Assembly (NCBI GenBank): GCA_903889565.1
Contig: CAISYC010000045.1
Span: 1-64,000 of the forward strand
Reading direction: 5' to 3'
Length of the DNA stretch: 64,000 nt
From: an uncultured beta proteobacterium
GTDB lineage: Bacteria; Pseudomonadota; Gammaproteobacteria; Burkholderiales; SG8-41
The position numbers and the translations under genes are program-made. This document shows positions 24,055 through 33,296 of this stretch, in pieces (position 1 is the first letter of the stretch; each line of letters opens with the position of its first letter). Below the pieces are notes generated by a model, which saw only the letters and a program-made list of their open reading frames with translations, ran no database searches and had not been told where the DNA came from.

Positions 24055-26625
24055 TTACAATCCAATGTCCACGACGTCTGATTTTGCGGCCGCGTCGCCG
24101 CCCTCGGCCATGCATGCCTTGATCGCTCGCGCCATTTCCTCACCCGTCTGATAGCGCTGCTCCGGATCCTTGGCCAGCGACCGGTTCACGATATCCACCA
24201 GCGCCTGCGGCAGGGTCGGCGCATAGGTCAGGATATCGGTATGCGGTTCGTTGGCGATCTTGAACATCAGTTGTGCCATCGAATCACCGGTGAACGGCAG
24301 ATGCCCGCTCGCCAGTTGATACAGCGTGACACCCAGCGAAAACAGATCGGAGCGCCCTTCGATCTTCTTGCCTGCAAGCTGCTCCGGCGACATGTAGCTC
24401 GGCGTGCCGAGCACCATGCCGGTCTTGGTCTTCGAAGAATCGGTAATCCGCGCGATACCGAAATCGGTCACCTTGACGGTATCGCTGTCGAGATCGTACA
24501 TGATGTTGGCCGGCTTGATGTCGCGGTGCACGACGCTGTTCGAATGCGCGTACGACAGCGCCTCGGCAACGCGCGCGATGATGCTGAGCACCTTCGGCAG
24601 CGGCAGCAGGTTTTCGGGCTTGATGTAGGGCGCCAGATCCTTGCCCTTCAAAAACTCCATCGCGATAAAGGCGAGATCATGCTCTTCGCCGGCGTCGAAG
24701 ATAGTTACAATGTTCGGGTGATTGAGGCGGCCGGCCGTTTCCGCTTCGCGGAAGAAGCGATCCTTGACGTCCTGCAGTTCATCGGCCTCGAATTCCTGTG
24801 ACAGCGCCATTGTCTTGATGGCGACGACGCGGCCGATTTTCGGATCCTTGCCAAGGTACACCACACCCATTGCGCCCTTGCCGAGTTCCTTCTCGACCTG
24901 GTAACGGCCGAGCATCGGCTTCTCGACGCCGCCCCCCGGCAGAATCACGGTGCCGCCGGGATGGCCGCCAGTGCCGCCGAGAATGACAGTCTCCGACATT
25001 GCCTTGGCGCGACCGACGCGTTCCGCGATGTCCTTGAACTTGGGATTTTTCTCGGCGATGTAACGGAATGCGTTTTCCGCCTTGTTGAACTGGCGCTTGC
25101 GCTCGAAATCCAGCGCAAGGTTGTAAATCAAGTCGAGCACCGAATCGTCAGGTGGCAGCTTCTTGAAATAGTCAAATGCCGTGTCGAGCTGCCCCTGCCC
25201 CTGATACCCGAGACCCAGCATGCGATGGCTTTGCGCCAGATCGACATCGGAGCGCGCCTTGCCTTTTTCGGTCACGATGAAGTGCTTCGAAACCAGCGCG
25301 ATGTGCCCGACCAGCAACAAGGTTGCCGACAGCATCAACTGGATCCAGATCCCGCTGACCGTCATCAGGACGAAGTGCACCGTCAGCAATGCGGCAAAGA
25401 TAGCGGCCGAAATTACCAGCGCCTGGGTCGCCTTGAGACGCGGCAGCAATCCAATCAGGTAGCCGGCGACCAGCAGGAAAACCAGCAATTCAACCCAGTA
25501 ACCCCACACCGGCGCGACGAAGAAATGTTCCGACAGGATGGACGACACCGAGTGCGCCAGCACCAGCACCGGCGGCATCGCCGCTGAAACCGGCGTTATG
25601 GTCGCGCTGCCCAACCCTGCAGCGGTGGGCCCGATCAGCACAATCTTGTCCTGATATTTGCTGACCGGAATTTTGCCGTTGATCACGTCGTAAAACGAAT
25701 CGACCGTGAAGGCCGGCTTGCCGTCACGATCCTTGTAAAAGTAGGTGTACATCCGGGTCAGCGGGTCGGTCTTGATATTCAACCGCCCCAGTGTGACCTT
25801 TTCGCCAGGCTGGATCTTGATGTCGTCGATGCCGAGATTCAGGCTTTTCGCCGCAATCATCATCGACAGGGACGGGAAGGTTTTGTCGAAATAGGTCAGC
25901 ACCAGCGGCTCGGTGCGGGTGCCGCCATCGACGTCCGGCGTCGCATTCAAATGGCCCAGCGCAGCTGCCGACTTGCCAATGATCTCGATCGGATAATCGA
26001 CGCGGCGCGTCAGCAGAACATCGTCGTCGTTGCCTTTCGACACCTTCGGCAACGCGTTTTTCAGGACATAGTCGGGCAACGGCTTGTCCGGATTACCGAG
26101 CGGCTCGCCAATCTGGAACAACATCATCGGCACGACGTTGCCGGCGCGCGTGAAACTGTCGGCGAGTTTGCGATCGACGTTCAACGTTTCTTCGGCCTCT
26201 TTCAACGTGCCGATAAACGGCCCCATCGGTCCGCCGCTGGAAACAACCTGCCCGTTGGCGTCGAGCGACGCGCCGTTCTTCGCCGCGATATCAAGCAATT
26301 TGGTGACGTAGACGTAACCGGCATCGACCTGCGGCTCGGAAAACAGAACCGTGTAGGCAATCACTTTGGCTTTCGCGGCGGCGAGTGTGTCGGTCATTTT
26401 CGACAACACATCGCGCGACCAGGGCCAGCGACCTATTTTGTCGAGGCTCTCCGCATCAATCGCGATGATCGCGATTTTGTCCGACGGCGTGCGCGACGTC
26501 GCTACGACGCCGAGGTCGTAGGCCTTGCGCTCAAGACTCGGTATGAGGTCGCTGACGCGATTGAACAACGCAACAACAATTACGACCGCTACCCCGAGAA
26601 ACCAGTCGGACTTCCAAAAAGTCAA
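24055..26625 (-). CDS. CHASE2-TPR Ser/Thr protein kinase, TTG start
   Basis: The 856-residue receptor kinase has an N-terminal helix (8-24), periplasmic CHASE2 domain (about 30-370), three membrane helices (about 376-446), a short TPR-like region (465-540) and a C-terminal Hanks-type kinase (573-838). The kinase is complete: GKGAMG loop (582-587), Lys604, HRDIKPAN (700-707), DFG (721-723) and SPE (746-748). Two TVIL motifs (546-549, 559-562) in a Gly-rich linker just before the kinase could be autophosphorylation sites for the FHA partner. The start is TTG; a GGGG ribosome site lies eight bases upstream. It is the first gene of the signalling operon. Confidence 0.92.
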   Translation of the reverse strand: MTFWKSDWFLGVAVVIVVALFNRVSDLIPSLERKAYDLGVVATSRTPSDKIAIIAIDAESLDKIGRWPWSRDVLSKMTDTLAAAKAKVIAYTVLFSEPQVDAGYVYVTKLLDIAAKNGASLDANGQVVSSGGPMGPFIGTLKEAEETLNVDRKLADSFTRAGNVVPMMLFQIGEPLGNPDKPLPDYVLKNALPKVSKGNDDDVLLTRRVDYPIEIIGKSAAALGHLNATPDVDGGTRTEPLVLTYFDKTFPSLSMMIAAKSLNLGIDDIKIQPGEKVTLGRLNIKTDPLTRMYTYFYKDRDGKPAFTVDSFYDVINGKIPVSKYQDKIVLIGPTAAGLGSATITPVSAAMPPVLVLAHSVSSILSEHFFVAPVWGYWVELLVFLLVAGYLIGLLPRLKATQALVISAAIFAALLTVHFVLMTVSGIWIQLMLSATLLLVGHIALVSKHFIVTEKGKARSDVDLAQSHRMLGLGYQGQGQLDTAFDYFKKLPPDDSVLDLIYNLALDFERKRQFNKAENAFRYIAEKNPKFKDIAERVGRAKAMSETVILGGTGGHPGGTVILPGGGVEKPMLGRYQVEKELGKGAMGVVYLGKDPKIGRVVAIKTMALSQEFEADELQDVKDRFFREAETAGRLNHPNIVTIFDAGEEHDLAFIAMEFLKGKDLAPYIKPENLLPLPKVLSIIARVAEALSYAHSNSVVHRDIKPANIMYDLDSDTVKVTDFGIARITDSSKTKTGMVLGTPSYMSPEQLAGKKIEGRSDLFSLGVTLYQLASGHLPFTGDSMAQLMFKIANEPHTDILTYAPTLPQALVDIVNRSLAKDPEQRYQTGEEMARAIKACMAEGGDAAAKSDVVDIGL

Positions 26626-26878
26626 TTTTTCATCCCCAATCCCGCCTTTTTGTATTTTTATTCTATAGGGTTAACGCTGATGACTGAAATATTTTACGAG
26701 TCCTGCCACCAAGTATATGATTTTTTTCATAACTCTGCAAAGAAATTTCGCCAATACAAGAGCTTAACGGGGAAAGCGCGCGACGGGCTGCGACGCCAGC
26801 CCCGTGATCGGCACAATCATCACAGATCGGAGTCCTAAACAGCAGCAATTGCCACGCCGGCAACGATCGGTTTAGGGC
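26626..26878. other. Leader and upstream region of the signalling operon
   Basis: This 250-base gap contains no gene I can support. It should hold the promoter of the kinase operon on the minus strand; a TATAGAAT at about 26662-26669 is a weak -10 candidate without a good -35. A three-codon minigene (ATG AAA AAT TGA, 26633-26622) overlaps the kinase TTG codon. The stretch near 26720-26740 is AT-rich. Confidence 0.4.
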
Positions 26879-26909
26879 AAAAAAAAGCCACGCGATTGCG
26901 TGGCTTTTT
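26879..26909 (-). terminator. Intrinsic terminator of the oxc operon
   Basis: A 7-bp stem GCCACGC / GCGTGGC with a four-base loop is flanked by eight A on the left (T8 on the minus strand) and five T on the right. It lies 28 bases after the last gene of the oxalate operon and works on the minus strand; the T run on the plus strand could make it bidirectional. Confidence 0.9.
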
Positions 26910-26936
26910 ATTTCATTCCTTCGGCCCGCCCCTCGA

Positions 26937-27869
26937 CTAGCCGCCGAGTATTGCACCGGCCGCCAGGCCGCCGCCCTGCGCCGCTTCGCCACCGCTTAGT
27001 TTCTTGCCATCCTCGAACTTCGCTTTCAGAACCTCGATCATGCCGCCCTGGGCAGTAACGAAGAAACTCTGCGTCGAAATTCCAGTAACTTCTCCGATCT
27101 TACCTTGAACATCGGCAAAACGACGGAATAAAACTTTCCGTGCATCGAATATCTGCAGCTTTTTCCCGCCGAATGTCGTCCACGCACCCGGCGCCGGATT
27201 ACAACCGCGAATCAGGTTATAGACGTGGTCAACCGGTTTGGCCCAGTCAATTTTCGCCTCGGCGGCCCGGCACCAGCCTTCGTAACTGGCCAGCGATTCG
27301 TCCTGAATGACCTCCTTGTGCTTGCCCGCAACCACCAGATCGGCAGCCTCGACCATCGCCTGCGCACCCATTGGAAATAGGCGGTCGAAATACACCGTGC
27401 CCAGGGTATCGTCGGCACTGATCGGGGTCTTCTTCTGCAGAATCACGGCGCCCTCGTCGAGGCCGTCAGTCGGCCTGAATATGGTCAGCCCCGTCTCGGT
27501 TTCACCCTTGATGATCGGCCAATTGATCGAACTCGGACCGCGAAATTTCGGCAGCAACGACGGGTGATACTGGATCGTGCCGCATTTGGGAATATTGACG
27601 AACTCCTGCGGCGCGAATTGCAACACGAATGCCATGATGCCGATGTCCGCGTTCGCCTCCTTCATCGCCTGCACCGCCTCGGGCGCACGCAACGATTTGA
27701 ACTGGTAGACGGTCAGGCCTTTTTCCTGCGCCGCGACGCGCAGGACATCGGGTCGCGCGCCTTCCTTCTCCGGCGCGCAAAATACCGCCGCGACCTCATC
27801 GCCACGCGCCAGGAAAGCCTCAAGCACCGATTTGCCAAAATCCTGCTGGCCAATAATTGCAATTTTCAT
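26937..27869 (-). CDS. Formyltransferase-fold protein, probable 10-formyl-tetrahydrofolate hydrolase type
   Basis: The 310-residue protein has the formyltransferase fold. Its centre, TIQYHPSLLPKFRGPSSINW (98-117) and TIFRPTDGLDEGAVILQKK, matches the N-terminal hydrolase domain of 10-formyl-THF dehydrogenase (ALDH1L) more closely than Met-tRNA formyltransferase. His102 and Asp138 have the same 36-residue spacing as the catalytic pair of that domain. The aldehyde dehydrogenase and carrier domains are absent. As the third gene of the oxc-frc operon it probably handles one-carbon units from formyl-CoA or formate. The C-terminal 20 residues are Gly/Ala-rich. A GAGG site precedes the ATG at 27869. 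Confidence 0.75.
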   Translation of the reverse strand: MKIAIIGQQDFGKSVLEAFLARGDEVAAVFCAPEKEGARPDVLRVAAQEKGLTVYQFKSLRAPEAVQAMKEANADIGIMAFVLQFAPQEFVNIPKCGTIQYHPSLLPKFRGPSSINWPIIKGETETGLTIFRPTDGLDEGAVILQKKTPISADDTLGTVYFDRLFPMGAQAMVEAADLVVAGKHKEVIQDESLASYEGWCRAAEAKIDWAKPVDHVYNLIRGCNPAPGAWTTFGGKKLQIFDARKVLFRRFADVQGKIGEVTGISTQSFFVTAQGGMIEVLKAKFEDGKKLSGGEAAQGGGLAAGAILGG

Positions 27870-27879
27870 GCTGGCAACC

Positions 27880-29145
27880 TCACTTTTTCTTCGGCGGCAT
27901 CGAGAACGCGCCAGCCTCTTTTTTCGCCGCGATTTCGCTCTCGCTAAAACCCAGCACATCGCGCAGAACCTCGTTGGTATGCTCGCCCAGCGTCGGCGAG
28001 CGCTTGATCACGGCAGGGGATGCCGACAGCTTGATCGGCATGCCGACGTTGAACCATTTGCCGCGCTGAGGATGATCGAGTTCGACGTACATCTCGCGGC
28101 CGCGCACGTGTTCGTCGTTGGCCAGATCGGCCGTCGACATGATCGGCCCGCAGGGCACATCGAGCGGGTTGAGAATCGCCATGAACTCGCGCTTGGTGTA
28201 GTTCGACGCGAACTTTTCGATGTATTTCCACATGTCGGTCTGGTTCTTGCGGCGGTCGGCGATTTTCGCGAAGCGCGGATCTTCGACGAGACTCGGCTGT
28301 CCGACATCGGGGCCGATGCGCTTTGCCAGCGCGTCCCATACCGCCTCCTGCACCACCACGTAAATATAGTCGTCAACACCGCCCGGTTTGCACTTGATCG
28401 CATTGCCGAGCTGGCCGCCGCCGGAGTCGTTGCCGGCCCGGGGCGTGGCCTTCAGGCCTTCGGTCGGCCGCGAATATTCCGACAAACCGCCGTGCGACAA
28501 GCGTTGATGATCGCGCCATTTCACGCGGCACAAATTCATCACGGAATCCATCATCGCCACCTCGACGTACTGCCCCTGACCGGTGCGGTCGCGCTGGTGC
28601 AGCGCCGCCAGCAGGCCGATTGCCAGATGCAGGCCGGTGCCGGAATCGCCGATCTGCGCGCCCGTAACGAAAGGCGGACCTTCGGGCGTGCCGGTGGTGC
28701 TCATCGCCCCGCCCATCGCCTGGGCGACATTTTCATACGCCTTGAAATCCGAATAGGGGCCCGTGGAACCGAAGCCCTTGATCGAGCCCATGACGATGCG
28801 CGGATTGACCTCGTGGATCTTTTCCCAGGTAAATCCGAAACGGTCGAGCACACCGGGGCCGAAGTTCTCCATGATGATGTCGCATTTCTTGATCAATTCC
28901 TCGAAGATTTTTTTGCCTTCGGGGTTTTTCATGTTGACCGTGATCGAACGCTTGTTGCTGTTCAGCATCGTGAAGTAAAGGCTGTCGGCGTTCGGCACGT
29001 CGCGCAGTTGCCCGCGCGTGGCATCGCCCTGCGGCGGCTCGAACTTGATTACATCTGCGCCCATCCATGCGAGCAGCTGCGAACACGTCGGACCGGCCTG
29101 CACGTGGGTCATGTCGAGGATGCGAACGTCTTTCAATGCTTCCAT
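27880..29145 (-). CDS. frc: Formyl-CoA:oxalate CoA-transferase
   Basis: The 421-residue class III CoA-transferase moves CoA from formyl-CoA to oxalate, giving oxalyl-CoA and formate. The catalytic Asp is Asp167 in [13 protein letters not shown], matching Asp169 of the Oxalobacter enzyme. HVQAGP near the start and the glycine loop DSGGGQ near residue 250 are also as in Frc, and the length is close to the usual 428. It lies 60 bases behind oxalyl-CoA decarboxylase, so both cytoplasmic steps of the oxalate cycle are co-expressed. Confidence 0.93.
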   Translation of the reverse strand: MEALKDVRILDMTHVQAGPTCSQLLAWMGADVIKFEPPQGDATRGQLRDVPNADSLYFTMLNSNKRSITVNMKNPEGKKIFEELIKKCDIIMENFGPGVLDRFGFTWEKIHEVNPRIVMGSIKGFGSTGPYSDFKAYENVAQAMGGAMSTTGTPEGPPFVTGAQIGDSGTGLHLAIGLLAALHQRDRTGQGQYVEVAMMDSVMNLCRVKWRDHQRLSHGGLSEYSRPTEGLKATPRAGNDSGGGQLGNAIKCKPGGVDDYIYVVVQEAVWDALAKRIGPDVGQPSLVEDPRFAKIADRRKNQTDMWKYIEKFASNYTKREFMAILNPLDVPCGPIMSTADLANDEHVRGREMYVELDHPQRGKWFNVGMPIKLSASPAVIKRSPTLGEHTNEVLRDVLGFSESEIAAKKEAGAFSMPPKKK

Positions 29146-29205
29146 GCTGATCTCCCGTATTTCTGCGATAAGGCAAGGGCATCGCGCCCCGTCCCATTGC
29201 GTTAT

Positions 29206-30954
29206 TTATTTCTTTTTTGCGCTTTGCGGATTAAGGCTGGTGATGCGACCGCTTTCGGTGCCGGCGGTTTCATCGATGACGGCATTGATCAGCGTCGGCT
29301 TGCGCGAGCGGACCGCCTCTTCCATGGCACGGCGCAATTCCACCGGCGTCACTGCATTCACGCCGACGCCACCGAAGGCCTCCATCAGCTTGTCGTAGCG
29401 CGCGCCCTTGACGAATACTGTCGGCGCCACGTCAGTTCCGCCGGTCGGATTGACGTCGGTGCCTCGGTAAACGCCGTTGTTGTTGAAGATGACCACGCAC
29501 ACCGGCAGGTTGTAACGGCAGATGGTTTCGACCTCCATGCCGGAAAAACCGAACGCACTGTCGCCTTCGATCGCGATCACCGGCTGCTTGCTGACGACCG
29601 CCGCGGCAACCGCAAAACCCATGCCGATACCCATCACGCCCCAGGTGCCGACATCCAGACGCTTGCGCGGCTTGTACATGTCGACGATGCTGCGCGTGAA
29701 ATCCAGCGCGTTGGCGCCTTCATTGACCAACAGCGCGTCCGGATTGGATTTAATGATGTCGCGCACCACATTAAGCGCGCTGTGATAATTCATCGGCATC
29801 GGATCCTTCGCCAGCGTCTCTGCCATCTTGGCGAGGTTTTTGTTCTTGCGTTCGTCGATGGCGCTCAGCCAGTCCGAGGGCGGCTTCGCCCAGTTGGCGC
29901 CGATGCCGGCAAGCAACGCTGACACGCAGGAACCGATATCGCCGACCAGCGGCGCGTCGATGCGCACATTGCTATCAGCCTCCTGCGGCGAGATATCGAT
30001 CTGGATGAACTGCTGGCCGCCCCAGTCCTTGTGCGTCTTGCCGCCCCAGGTCTTGCCCTTGCCGTGCGACAGCAACCAGTTAAGCCGCGCGCCGACCAGC
30101 ATTACCACGTCGGCACCGGGCAGCACGAAGGAACGCGCCGCGGCGGCCGATTGTTCGTGGGTGTCGGGCAACAGTCCCTTGGCCATGGACATTGGCAGAT
30201 AGGGTATGCCGGTTTTTTCGATCAGCGCGCGGATATCGGCGTCGGCCTGTGCGTACGCGGCCCCCTTGCCGAGCAGAATCAGCGGGCGCTTGGCGCACTT
30301 CAGGAGGTCAAGCGCGCGCTGCACCGCGTCCGGCGCCGGAATCTGGCGCGGCGCCGGATCAACCACCTTGATCAGCGATTTTTTGCCAGCTTCCGCAGCC
30401 ACTGTCTGTGCGAACAATTTGGCCGGCAGATCGAGATAGACGCCGCCGGGACGGCCGGAAACCGCGGCACGGATGGCGCGCGCAATACCGATGCCGATAT
30501 CCTCGGCATGCAACACGCGGAAAGCGGCCTTGCACAGCGGCTTGGCAATCGCCAGTTGATCCATTTCCTCGTAGTCGCCCTGCTGCAGATCGACGATCTC
30601 GCGCTCGCTGGAGCCGCTGATCAGTATCATCGGAAAACAGTTGGTGGTGGCATTGGACAGCGCGGTAAGTCCGTTGAGGAAGCCCGGCGCCGACACCGTC
30701 AGGCAAATGCCCGGCTTCTGCGTCATGAAGCCGGCGATCGCAGCGGCATTGCCGGCGTTTTGCTCATGGCGGAATGAAATCACGCGCAGGCCCGCAGCCT
30801 GCGCCTTGCGCGTCAGGTCGGTGATCGGAATCCCGGGCAGACCGAAGATGGTGTCAATGCCGTTGAGTTTGAGCGCATCAATGACGAGGTGAAAACCGTC
30901 GGTCACGTCCTCGGTGCCGGCGGCAACGTCCTTGCTTTCGGTAACGGTATCCAT
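29206..30954 (-). CDS. oxc: Oxalyl-CoA decarboxylase (thiamine diphosphate enzyme)
   Basis: The 582-residue protein converts oxalyl-CoA to formyl-CoA and CO2. The catalytic Glu lies in [12 protein letters not shown], and the thiamine diphosphate motif runs from [14 protein letters not shown] to [14 protein letters not shown]. The central domain ([18 protein letters not shown]) and length agree with Oxc. The ATG at 30954 has a CAGGAGA ribosome site; an ATG ten codons upstream does not. It is the first gene of the operon, preceded by a leader hairpin and an FNR-type activator box centred at -41.5. Confidence 0.94.
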   Translation of the reverse strand: MDTVTESKDVAAGTEDVTDGFHLVIDALKLNGIDTIFGLPGIPITDLTRKAQAAGLRVISFRHEQNAGNAAAIAGFMTQKPGICLTVSAPGFLNGLTALSNATTNCFPMILISGSSEREIVDLQQGDYEEMDQLAIAKPLCKAAFRVLHAEDIGIGIARAIRAAVSGRPGGVYLDLPAKLFAQTVAAEAGKKSLIKVVDPAPRQIPAPDAVQRALDLLKCAKRPLILLGKGAAYAQADADIRALIEKTGIPYLPMSMAKGLLPDTHEQSAAAARSFVLPGADVVMLVGARLNWLLSHGKGKTWGGKTHKDWGGQQFIQIDISPQEADSNVRIDAPLVGDIGSCVSALLAGIGANWAKPPSDWLSAIDERKNKNLAKMAETLAKDPMPMNYHSALNVVRDIIKSNPDALLVNEGANALDFTRSIVDMYKPRKRLDVGTWGVMGIGMGFAVAAAVVSKQPVIAIEGDSAFGFSGMEVETICRYNLPVCVVIFNNNGVYRGTDVNPTGGTDVAPTVFVKGARYDKLMEAFGGVGVNAVTPVELRRAMEEAVRSRKPTLINAVIDETAGTESGRITSLNPQSAKKK

Positions 30955-30971
30955 CGCTGTCTCCTGTTGAG

Positions 30972-31006
30972 AAAAAGGTTTCATCCCCGCAGGGGGCGAC
31001 CTTTTT
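30972..31006 (-). promoter_or_regulatory. Leader hairpin in the oxc 5' untranslated region
   Basis: On the minus strand AAAAAGGT and ACCTTTTT pair around an inner CCCC/GGGG stem, forming a long hairpin that ends in five U about 17 bases before the oxc ATG. It covers most of the predicted leader (start near 31012). It could be an attenuator or mRNA-stabilising element. On the plus strand the same hairpin is followed by seven T and could act as a terminator, though no plus-strand gene lies before it. Confidence 0.55.
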
Positions 31007-31018
31007 TTAAGGTTTTTG

Positions 31019-31060
31019 AATATATGCAGTGCAAGTAGCGAGGGCCTTGACCGCGGTCAA
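31019..31060 (-). promoter_or_regulatory. Class II FNR-type promoter of oxc
   Basis: The perfect palindrome TTGACCGCGGTCAA (31047-31060) is centred at 31053.5. On the minus strand a TATATT -10 box occupies 31024-31019, giving a start at 31012 and placing the palindrome exactly at -41.5, the class II activation position for FNR/CRP proteins. The box also overlaps the probable promoter of the divergent regulator gene (TATACT at 31076-31081). Confidence 0.78.
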
Positions 31061-31138
31061 TAAAGGCCGTTTTGGTATACTGAACGAGGCGCAAAACGGC
31101 GCTCCCGCAACGCTCCACCCAGAATTCCCACCGCGCCG

Positions 31139-31756
31139 ATGACCGCCCTGACCAAACATCCCGAAGCGAGGCTCATCCGCCTGCAATTGCGCCAGAATCT
31201 GGTGCTCAAGGAAATGACGCCTGCGCAATGGTCCGAACTCGAACCGATGCTCGAAGTCACGGATTATGCCAAGGGCGCGCCGCTCGAAAACCAAGGCGAC
31301 GAATCGATGCAACAATACTTCATTCTTGATGGCATTCTCAAGCGGGTCGTTTCGAGTCCGGCGGGCAAGGAAATGATCCTGCGCTTTGCCGCAGAAACCG
31401 AAATCGACACCAGCTACGCGGCGTGGCGCCTGAAGACCCCGATGCCGTATTCGATACGCGCGGTGACCCGCGTGCGCTCTGCACGACTGTCGATGGAAGA
31501 GTGGGCGGGCTTTCTGGATCGCCATACCGGAATCAAGAACCGTTTTGAATTCGAGGTCATGAAACTGATGAGCGAAGTGATGGCACACACCATCACCCTG
31601 CACCTGCTTGACGCACCCGGTCGCGTTGCCCGCTTCAAACGCAAGCACGCGGAACTGGTCGAGCGCCTGCCGAAAAAAGAACTCGCCTCCTATCTCAATC
31701 TGTCGCCGGAAACACTGTCGCGGCTGAAACGTCGCGGGAAAATCAATCTGGGATAG
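31139..31756 (+). CDS. Crp/Fnr-family regulator, probable activator of the oxalate/formate regulon
   Basis: The 205-residue protein has a cyclic-nucleotide-binding-like beta barrel (about 35-120), a dimerisation helix (about 135-165) and a C-terminal helix-turn-helix (KELASYLNLSPETLSRLKRRG). The recognition helix has E-x-x-S-R, the FNR signature for TTGAT-type half-sites. It has no cysteines, so it is not an Fe-S oxygen sensor, and it lacks the CRP cAMP Arg-Ser pair; the effector is unknown. It is divergent from oxc with a TTGAC-N4-GTCAA palindrome between them. No good ribosome site precedes the ATG. Confidence 0.85.
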   Translation: MTALTKHPEARLIRLQLRQNLVLKEMTPAQWSELEPMLEVTDYAKGAPLENQGDESMQQYFILDGILKRVVSSPAGKEMILRFAAETEIDTSYAAWRLKTPMPYSIRAVTRVRSARLSMEEWAGFLDRHTGIKNRFEFEVMKLMSEVMAHTITLHLLDAPGRVARFKRKHAELVERLPKKELASYLNLSPETLSRLKRRGKINLG

Positions 31757-31762
31757 CCGGCG

Positions 31763-33046
31763 TCAAACGCCGCCGGCAACCCTTGCGTTTGCCTGGTCAA
31801 TGCAACGCTTGCGCATCGGGGCGAGAACCAGTTTCGCCAGCACGCCCGCAACGATTGCGATGGCTGCCGCAACCGCAAATACCAGATCCCAGTTGCCGCC
31901 CGCGGACAATACCGAGGCCAATGGCACCAGCAGGGACGCGGTGCCTTTGGCGGTATAAAGCGTCCCTGCATTCGCAGCGGCGTTTTTCACACCAAAAGTG
32001 TCAGCGCAAAGCGCGGGGAAGATCGAGAAGATTTCGCCCCAGCACAGGAAGGTCATCGCAGCAAAGGTCATAAATGCAATCGGGCTGTGGCCAAACTGCA
32101 TGAGTCCGAGCAGCGCCAGTCCCTCGCCGGAAAAAACCGCCAGCATCGTGTTTTCGCGACCGATCCAGTCGGATATAAACCCGCACAACGGTCTGGTAAA
32201 TCCGTTCGCCACGTTATCGATGGCCAAGGTAAGCGTCAACAGCGGCAAGGTTGCAAGACCGAGAAAATTCATCGGCAAATTGGCCAGCCCGTAGTCTTTT
32301 GCGATCGGGCCGATTTGCGCCGTCGCCATCAGGCCGCCGGCGGCCACCGCGACAAACAATGCATAGGTCACCCAGAATACGGGCGTGCGAACCATTTCCA
32401 TCGTCGAGTAATCGACTTTAGTGGTGACGATACGCGGTGCCGGTGCAACGCATTTCGGCGGTGATGGTATGACCATAAAGAGGGCGATGACAAAAATAAA
32501 CACCCCCTGCAATACGCCGAAAAAGAAGAACGTATGTTCATACCCCGACCTCTGAATCATGCTCGCGATCGGGACCACCGTCAGCGCAGCCCCCGCACCG
32601 AAACCCGCCGCGGTCAGACCGGCGGCAAGACCCCGCTTGTCCGGAAACCACTTCAGCGCATTACCCACGCAAGTGCCATATACACAACCGGCGCCGACCC
32701 CGGCAATCACGGCAGCCGCATAAAGTTCGGTCAGTGAATTGGCGTAGGAATTGATGATCCAGCCGAGCGCCGCCAGCACGGCGCCGCCGGCAATCACCGG
32801 CCGCGGACCGAACTTGTCCACCAGCCACCCTTCGACCGGAACGAGCCATGTTTCGACCAGCACAAAAACCGAGAATGCGAGCTGGATGCCCGACAACCCC
32901 CAATGATTTTTCGCTTCCATCGGGTTGACGAACAGGGTCCAGCCGTATTGCAGGTTCGCAATCAGCGCCATGCAGACGATGCCGAGAATCAGTTGCACCC
33001 AGCGAAATCCCGCGCCTCTCGTATCGTGCGGCTTGATTTGCTCCAT
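31763..33046 (-). CDS. oxlT: Oxalate/formate antiporter (MFS)
   Basis: The 427-residue protein has the twelve hydrophobic segments of a major facilitator and belongs with the oxalate:formate exchanger OxlT. The two charged substrate-site residues of OxlT have counterparts here: Arg285 (NGFTRPLCGF) and Lys367 (LYTAKGTASLL). The inner-membrane exchanger brings oxalate in and formate out. A GAGGGGAAG ribosome site precedes the ATG. It ends six bases from the convergent regulator gene, with no terminator in between, and probably belongs to the fhs-terC transcription unit. Confidence 0.9.
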   Translation of the reverse strand: MEQIKPHDTRGAGFRWVQLILGIVCMALIANLQYGWTLFVNPMEAKNHWGLSGIQLAFSVFVLVETWLVPVEGWLVDKFGPRPVIAGGAVLAALGWIINSYANSLTELYAAAVIAGVGAGCVYGTCVGNALKWFPDKRGLAAGLTAAGFGAGAALTVVPIASMIQRSGYEHTFFFFGVLQGVFIFVIALFMVIPSPPKCVAPAPRIVTTKVDYSTMEMVRTPVFWVTYALFVAVAAGGLMATAQIGPIAKDYGLANLPMNFLGLATLPLLTLTLAIDNVANGFTRPLCGFISDWIGRENTMLAVFSGEGLALLGLMQFGHSPIAFMTFAAMTFLCWGEIFSIFPALCADTFGVKNAAANAGTLYTAKGTASLLVPLASVLSAGGNWDLVFAVAAAIAIVAGVLAKLVLAPMRKRCIDQANARVAGGV

Positions 33047-33296
33047 GTTCTTCCCCTCGCGTCAGCTGTGGAAATCGCCGCGCATATGATTATTTTTTGC
33101 GACGGCTACTTATAAAAGTCATCGGGTAAGGCATCCGGCCGGCGAATCAGGCTGCGTGCGACTTCGCCGCCAATACAACGCATTCGGCGGCGCCGGTCAG
33201 GCATTAAAAGCTTGTGTCACAATTTCCAGCGACTGCGCCGTCTGCAATGCGCCGAAGGTGAGTTGTGCGGACGCAATGCAACGGCAAGGCAGTCCG

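Noticed and set aside
27832-29922. A 696-codon open frame on the plus strand
   Set aside because: It is antisense to frc and oxc, whose motifs are complete; no ribosome site or domain supports it.
33212-33222. TTGTGTCACAA palindrome upstream of oxlT
   Set aside because: It does not match the TTGACCGCRRTCAA box, and no -10 hexamer lies at the right distance.
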